64,000 nucleotides of DNA from JAIVJM01 sp963816985 (GTDB taxonomy: Bacteria > Acidobacteriota > Blastocatellia > Pyrinomonadales > Pyrinomonadaceae). Both the position numbers and the translations under genes were made by a program. The first letter of the stretch is position 1; the number at the start of each line of letters is the position of its first letter. Where the stretch lies: positions 1,054,001 to 1,118,000 of the forward strand of contig CAWFMF010000004.1 in the NCBI GenBank assembly GCA_963816985.1, read 5' to 3'. The notes under the pieces were generated by a model. That model made no database searches and was not told the origin of the DNA. It saw only the letters and a program-made list of their open reading frames with translations. Below, in pieces: positions 60,070 through 64,000 of the stretch.

Positions 60070-61098
60070 TCACACTTCCAGCACAAGCTTTCCGAACTGC
60101 GCGCGATCCTGCATCAGCTCGTGCGCGCGCCGCGCCTCCGCGAGCGGGAGCGTCCGGTCAACGACGGCGCGGATGAGACCGCGCTCGACGAACTTCAACG
60201 CGTCCAGCAACTCCGCCTTCGACCCCATGAAAGAGCCGAGCAGGTTGAGGTGGCGGTAGAAGACCTGCCGCAGGTCTGTGCGCGCGTCGAAGCCGCTGGT
60301 CGCGCCGCAGGTGACGAGCCGCCCGTCCTTCCTGAGCGAAAGAATCGAGCCCGGCCAGGTCTCCGCGCCCGTGTGCTCCATCACGACATCCACGCCGCGC
60401 CCGCCCGTCAGACGCCTGATCTCCTTCGGCCAGTCCGCGCGCGTGTAGTTGACCACCTCGTCCGCGCCGAGCGCGCGCGCCTTCTCCAACTTCTCGTCCG
60501 ACCCGGCGGTGGCGATGACCCGCGCCCCCCGAAGCTTCGCTATCTGAATGCCGATTGAGCCCACGCCGCTCCCCGCCGCGTGAATCAGAACGTCCTCGCC
60601 GGGCTGCACGTCGGCGCGCGTCCAGAGCATGTGCCACGCCGTGACGGTGACGAGCGGGAGGGCCGCCGCCTCCGGCCAGCTCAACCCTTGCGGCTTCGGG
60701 ATGACGTTGACGGCGGGCGCGGCGACGAGTTCGGCGTAGCCGCCGTCGCGCCGGTAGCCGAGCATGTCGTACTGCGGGCATAGATTGTCCGCGCCGCGCA
60801 GGCACTCGCGGCAGTGGCCGCAGGAGACGCCCGGCTGCAACATCACCTCGTCGCCGGGCTTCACCCAGTCCACCACCTCGCCGACCTCGCGCACGACCCC
60901 CGCCACGTCGTTGCCGAGGATGTGCGGCAGCGGAATCTCGACGCCGGGCAAGCCCTTCCGAGCCCACACGTCCAGATGGTTGAGGGCACAGGCACGCACC
61001 TCCACCAGAACCTCGTTCGCCTTAAACTTCGGCTCCGGTCGCTCCTCGTAGCGGAGCACCTCCGGCCCGCCGTGTTCGTCGAAGATGATTGCTTTCAT
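60070..61098 (-). CDS. Zinc-type quinone oxidoreductase/alcohol dehydrogenase (MDR family)
   Basis: 342 aa from ATG (MKAIIFDEHGG); the longer frame runs into the upstream repeat. MDR fold: HLDVWARKGLPG, catalytic-zinc region GNDVAGVV, and a structural zinc lobe with four Cys (CGHCRECLRGADNLC). The nucleotide loop is AAGSGVGSIG, followed by ATAGSDEKLEKA. It oxidises or reduces an alcohol or quinone with NADP(H). Substrate unknown. Confidence 0.88.
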   Translation of the reverse strand: MKAIIFDEHGGPEVLRYEERPEPKFKANEVLVEVRACALNHLDVWARKGLPGVEIPLPHILGNDVAGVVREVGEVVDWVKPGDEVMLQPGVSCGHCRECLRGADNLCPQYDMLGYRRDGGYAELVAAPAVNVIPKPQGLSWPEAAALPLVTVTAWHMLWTRADVQPGEDVLIHAAGSGVGSIGIQIAKLRGARVIATAGSDEKLEKARALGADEVVNYTRADWPKEIRRLTGGRGVDVVMEHTGAETWPGSILSLRKDGRLVTCGATSGFDARTDLRQVFYRHLNLLGSFMGSKAELLDALKFVERGLIRAVVDRTLPLAEARRAHELMQDRAQFGKLVLEV

Positions 61099-61128
61099 GG
61101 CTCTCGATTTTAGTTTTAAGCTCTTCAA

Positions 61129-61327
61129 GCCCCTGAAGGGGGCGGAAGAGTTTAGCCCACGGCGCAAGCCGTGGGTACAAGACGACTGCAAACATCGAAG
61201 CCCCTGAAAGGGGCGAAAGACATTCGACGCCCAATGTCTTTCGCCCCTCCGGGGCTCTCACATTTTTCTTACACGTATCCGCACGGCTCGCGCCGTGGGC
61301 TAAACTCTTCCGCCCCTTAACAGGGGC
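61129..61327. repeat. REP-type inverted element, TTTAGCCCACGGC subfamily
   Basis: Ends GCCCCTGAAGGGGGC (61129-61143) and GCCCCTTAACAGGGGC (61312-61327). Within each, TTTAG plus CCCACGGC...GCCGTGGG then TACA in inverted order, with GCCCCTGAAAGGGGC-type hairpins in the middle. It has the same plan as the four other elements but a different palindrome, so it is probably the target of another RAYT. Confidence 0.8.
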
Positions 61328-61334
61328 TCATTGG

Positions 61335-62291
61335 TTACTGCGCCTGAGAGAGGCTCTGGTCTTCCGCCTTCGACGCGCCGCTCTCGGTCTGCTGGCGGGC
61401 GTGGTAAGAGGAGCGCGTGAGCGGGCTCGACTCGACGTGCTTGAAGCCGAGTTCCATGCCGACCTCGCGCCAGCGGTCGAACTCTTCGGGCGTGACGTAG
61501 CGCTCGACGGGCAGACGCCGCTTGTGGGGCTGGAGGTACTGCCCGATGGTCATGATGTCGCAGTTGGCGGCGCGCAAGTCCTTCATCAGCTCGACCACCT
61601 CGTCGAACGTCTCGCCGAGTCCCGCCATGATGCCGCTCTTCGTGAGCATCCCCGATTGCTCGCGGTCGCGGCGCGCGGCGGCGCGGCTGATGAGCGTCAG
61701 GGTCTGCTCGTACTTCGCGTCGGGACGGACGCGTTTGTAGAGGCGGGCGATGGTTTCGGTGTTGTGGTTGAGCACGTCGGGGCGCGCGTCGAGGACGGTG
61801 TTGAGGGCGTCTTCGTCGCCGTTGAAGTCGGGGATGAGAACTTCAATCTTGCATTCGGGGTTGTGGGCGCGCACCTCGCGGATGGTCTCGGCCCAGTGGG
61901 CCGCGCCGCCGTCCCGAAGGTCGTCGCGGTTGACGGAGGTGATGACGGCGTGCGCGAGGTTAAGGTGCCGGACGGCCTCGGCGACGTGGCGCGGCTCGTC
62001 GGGGTCGAGCGCGCCGGGCTGACCCTTGCCGACGGCGCAGAAGCCGCAGTGGCGCGTGCAGATGTCGCCGCCGAGCATGAAGGTCGCGGTGCGGTCGCTC
62101 CAGCACTCGAAGATGTTCGGGCAGCGCGCCTCCTGGCAGACCGTGTGCAGGTTCAAGCCCTCGATGAGCTTCAGCACGGCGTTCTGGTTCGAAGGGTCGC
62201 CGATGCGTATCTTCAGCCATTCAGGCTTCGGCCCGCGAAAGGGCGGGCGCTCGGTCGGCGGGTTGTTCAGGACTCTCAGCTCACGACTCAA
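61335..62291 (-). CDS. lipA: Lipoyl synthase
   Basis: 318 aa from a TTG with GGAG eight bases upstream. A radical-SAM enzyme that inserts two sulfurs into octanoyl groups. Auxiliary cluster cysteines are in CQEARCPNIFEC, and the radical-SAM cluster in CTRHCGFC. The end has the conserved ESSPLTRSSYHA with the cluster-ligand Ser. It supplies lipoate to 2-oxoacid dehydrogenases. It lies downstream of lipB and a threonine dehydratase gene on the same strand. Confidence 0.98.
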   Translation of the reverse strand: MSRELRVLNNPPTERPPFRGPKPEWLKIRIGDPSNQNAVLKLIEGLNLHTVCQEARCPNIFECWSDRTATFMLGGDICTRHCGFCAVGKGQPGALDPDEPRHVAEAVRHLNLAHAVITSVNRDDLRDGGAAHWAETIREVRAHNPECKIEVLIPDFNGDEDALNTVLDARPDVLNHNTETIARLYKRVRPDAKYEQTLTLISRAAARRDREQSGMLTKSGIMAGLGETFDEVVELMKDLRAANCDIMTIGQYLQPHKRRLPVERYVTPEEFDRWREVGMELGFKHVESSPLTRSSYHARQQTESGASKAEDQSLSQAQ

Positions 62292-62345
62292 GATGTTTAC
62301 TCCGTTGATTTCGAGTGTGACGATATTTTAACACCCGGAGAGGGG

Positions 62346-62461
62346 AAATGATGAATGCGGAATGATGAGTGATGAATACATCGCCGGTTGAAATCTTGAG
62401 TCTCAGATTTGAGATTCAAGCAGCGGCTCATTCATCATTCATCATTCCGCATTCATCATTT
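62346..62461. repeat. Heptamer-built hairpin
   Basis: ATGATGAATGCGGAATGATG (62349 on) and the complementary CATTCAT units (62427-62461) form a long stem, with a smaller TCAGATT/TGAGATT heptamer pair inside. It overlaps the dehydratase stop codon. Confidence 0.85.
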
Positions 62462-63413
62462 AGTGATGGATGATGCGGGCGAGTGCTTCGGGGTCAACGT
62501 TGCCGCCGGAGATGACGACGCCCGCGCGCTCGATGCCGGGCGGGAGCTTGCCGAAGAGCGCGGCGGCGGCGGCGACCGCGCCGGTCGGCTCGACGAGTAT
62601 CTTCATGCGGAAGATGATGAAGCGCATCGTCTCGACAATCTCTTCTTCGCTCACGGTCAAAACGTCTTCCGCGTTCCGTTGCACCACGGGAAACGTGAGC
62701 GCGCCCGGCGACTGCGTGCGCATCCCGTCGGCGATGGTCGGTGGCGGGGGGATGCAGACGCGCTCGCCTTTGACGAAGGACTGGCGCGTGTCGTCGGAGA
62801 GTTCCGACTCGACGGGGAAGCAGCGCATCTCCGGTCGCAAAGCTTTAGCCACTGTGCTCGCGCCAGCGAAGAGTCCGCCGCCGCCGCAAGGCGTGAGGAG
62901 CGCGTCGAGGTCGGGGACTTCTTCTAAGAGTTCGAGCGCGCAAGTCCCCTGCCCGGCCATGATGTGATAGTCGTCGTAGGGCGGGACGAGGAGGAGCCCT
63001 TCGCGCTCCGAGATGTCGCGCGCCAACGATTCGCGGTCGTCGCGCTGGCGGTCGTAGACGCGCACGTCCGCGCCGTAGCCGCGCGTCGCCGCGAGCTTCG
63101 AGCGCGGCGCGTCGTCGGGCATCACGATGACGGCGCGCACTCCGGCCTCGCGCGCGGCGAGCGCCACGGCCTGCGCGTGGTTGCCGGACGAGAAGGCGAC
63201 GACGCCGCGCCGCTTCTCTTCTTCGTTCAGTGAAAGAACACGGTTCGTCGCGCCGCGAAACTTGAAGGCCCCGGCGCGCTGGAAGTTCTCGCACTTGAAG
63301 AAGACGCGGCAGCCCGCCGCCTCGTCGAACGTGCGCGAGGTGACGACCGGCGTGCGGTGAATCTTGGGGCGGATGCGCGCGTGCGCTTCGCGGATGGTTT
63401 CGATAGTCAGCAT
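62460..63413 (-). CDS. Threonine dehydratase/serine racemase-like PLP enzyme
   Basis: 317 aa, fold-type II. PLP Lys51 is in GAFKFRGA, the phosphate loop is PCGGGGLF, and FSSGNHAQAVA and the VEPTGAVAAAA region are present. No C-terminal ACT domain, so it is the short catabolic (TdcB-like) or serine racemase type, not the feedback-regulated IlvA. It deaminates L-threonine to 2-oxobutanoate or converts serine. It sits between lipB and lipA, possibly in one transcription unit. Confidence 0.9.
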   Translation of the reverse strand: MLTIETIREAHARIRPKIHRTPVVTSRTFDEAAGCRVFFKCENFQRAGAFKFRGATNRVLSLNEEEKRRGVVAFSSGNHAQAVALAAREAGVRAVIVMPDDAPRSKLAATRGYGADVRVYDRQRDDRESLARDISEREGLLLVPPYDDYHIMAGQGTCALELLEEVPDLDALLTPCGGGGLFAGASTVAKALRPEMRCFPVESELSDDTRQSFVKGERVCIPPPPTIADGMRTQSPGALTFPVVQRNAEDVLTVSEEEIVETMRFIIFRMKILVEPTGAVAAAAALFGKLPPGIERAGVVISGGNVDPEALARIIHH

Positions 63414-63420
63414 GGAGACT

Positions 63421-63494
63421 GTCAGAACCGCCTGCGGTAGCGGGCGGGTGTTGGCGATGTTGAGAACCCGCCCGCTACCGCAGGCGGTTCTGAC
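63421..63494. repeat. Inverted repeat, GAACCGC-CGGTAGCG family
   Basis: GTCAGAACCGCCTGCGGTAG at 63421 and its complement ending 63494, one base before the lipB stop codon. The stem is about 30 bp and the copy is related to 14261-14336 and 45654-45729. Confidence 0.85.
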
Positions 63495-64000
63495 TTAAAC
63501 GCAGACTTTCTCCGGAGCCTCTTCCGGCGTCATCCCGAAGACTTCGGCGAAGCGCGCGACGATGCGGTCTTCGACTTCGCGGAGCGGGATTTCTTTAGCG
63601 AGCAGTTCTTTCATCGAGGCGACGGGCTCGCCCTCGCAGGGGACGATGAGGTCGAAGAAGCTGAGGTCGGTGTTGACGTTCAAGGCGAAGCCGTGCGTCG
63701 TCACCCAGCGGGCGATGTGGACGCCGATGGCGGCGACCTTGCCGCGCGCGGTGTGGACGCCGGTCAGGCCCTTGACGGTGAAACTCTCGATACGGAAATC
63801 TCCGAGCGCGCGGACGAGCGTCTCTTCGAGGTCGCGGACGTAGCGGTGCACGTCCTCGCGTTCGGGGCTCAAATTTATGATGGGATAGCCGACGAGTTGG
63901 CCGAGGCCGTGGTAGGTCATCTTGCCGCCGCGGTTGGCCTCGAAGACGGCGACGCCGCGCGCCTCCAAAGTCTCAGGGTCGGCGAGGATGCCGGTGTCGC
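63495..64000 (-). CDS. lipB: Octanoyl-[ACP]:protein N-octanoyltransferase (partial, 5' end outside window)
   Basis: The frame is open to the window edge (TGILADPETLEARGV), so the start is missing. FEANRGGKMTYHGLGQLVGY is the family signature, the catalytic Lys is in ARGKVAAIGVH, and the catalytic Cys in LIVPCEGEP. It transfers octanoate from ACP to lipoyl domains; LipA then adds sulfur. It is the first gene of the lipB-dehydratase-lipA run. Confidence 0.95.
   Translation of the reverse strand, partial: DTGILADPETLEARGVAVFEANRGGKMTYHGLGQLVGYPIINLSPEREDVHRYVRDLEETLVRALGDFRIESFTVKGLTGVHTARGKVAAIGVHIARWVTTHGFALNVNTDLSFFDLIVPCEGEPVASMKELLAKEIPLREVEDRIVARFAEVFGMTPEEAPEKVCV

Overview
The window is GC-rich, densely coded chromosomal DNA from a Gram-negative-type bacterium. 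Evidence for that cell type is an LpxL-like lipid A acyltransferase, TonB-like C-terminal domains, an MEP-pathway ispH and a SecA with a C-terminal zinc tail. The gene content also includes an eukaryote-like Ser/Thr kinase, zinc-ribbon/PDZ membrane proteins, TPR-TonB proteins, a large multi-PAS hybrid kinase and a NorQ/NorD pair. Together with many long intergenic palindromes, this fits Acidobacteriota (Blastocatellia/Pyrinomonadales-like) best. That placement is inference from gene style, not a computed taxonomy.

Layout. 1-2.3 kb: end of a 2-oxoacid dehydrogenase E1-beta gene and a trypsin-like protease with TPRs. 2.3-5.3 kb: an M16 peptidase pair, one active and one lacking the zinc motif. 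5.7-11.2 kb: a Ser/Thr kinase, small membrane proteins, an M15-like protein and a PDZ protein. 11.4-14.2 kb: small proteins, a cupin and ispH. 14.3-17.3 kb: a Ski2-like helicase. 17.4-25.7 kb: secA flanked by two pairs of tandem paralogues, then an alpha-helical repeat protein. 25.8-29.7 kb: DUF2227, an LpxL-like acyltransferase, a possible non-coding RNA with its own promoter and terminator, fabG and a sugar nucleotidyltransferase. 29.8-34.7 kb: serS, sppA and mnmA. 35-43 kb: an accessory region in which norQ and norD are separated by a DUF4268 nuclease-like gene, and norD is followed by an HNH/PD-(D/E)xK/Vsr cassette. 43-51 kb: a split DUF433/DUF5615 toxin-antitoxin pair, hydrolases, tRNA-Ser, mscS, a FadR-type regulator with fadD, and a REP-associated transposase inside its own repeat. 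51.4-60 kb: a hybrid kinase, response regulators, a GT-C-like membrane protein and a small secreted peptide. 60-64 kb: a quinone oxidoreductase, then lipA, a threonine dehydratase and lipB, which supply lipoate of the kind used by the E1 complex at the other end.

Three kinds of non-coding structure stand out. (1) Intergenic hairpins built from tandem 7-base units, often overlapping stop codons or touching start codons. (2) Five inverted-repeat elements that share a TAG-plus-palindrome REP signature; one still encodes the RAYT-type transposase. (3) A 110-base duplication of the norD 3' end flanking a low-GC endonuclease cassette. The upstream copy is AT-richer and looks imported; the downstream copy has host-like codon use and looks like the displaced original.

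Seven single-base frameshifts lie in four otherwise well-conserved genes (nucleotidyltransferase, DUF4268 gene, norD, mscS). Sequencing indels are the simplest explanation, so those genes are annotated as CDS with that caveat.
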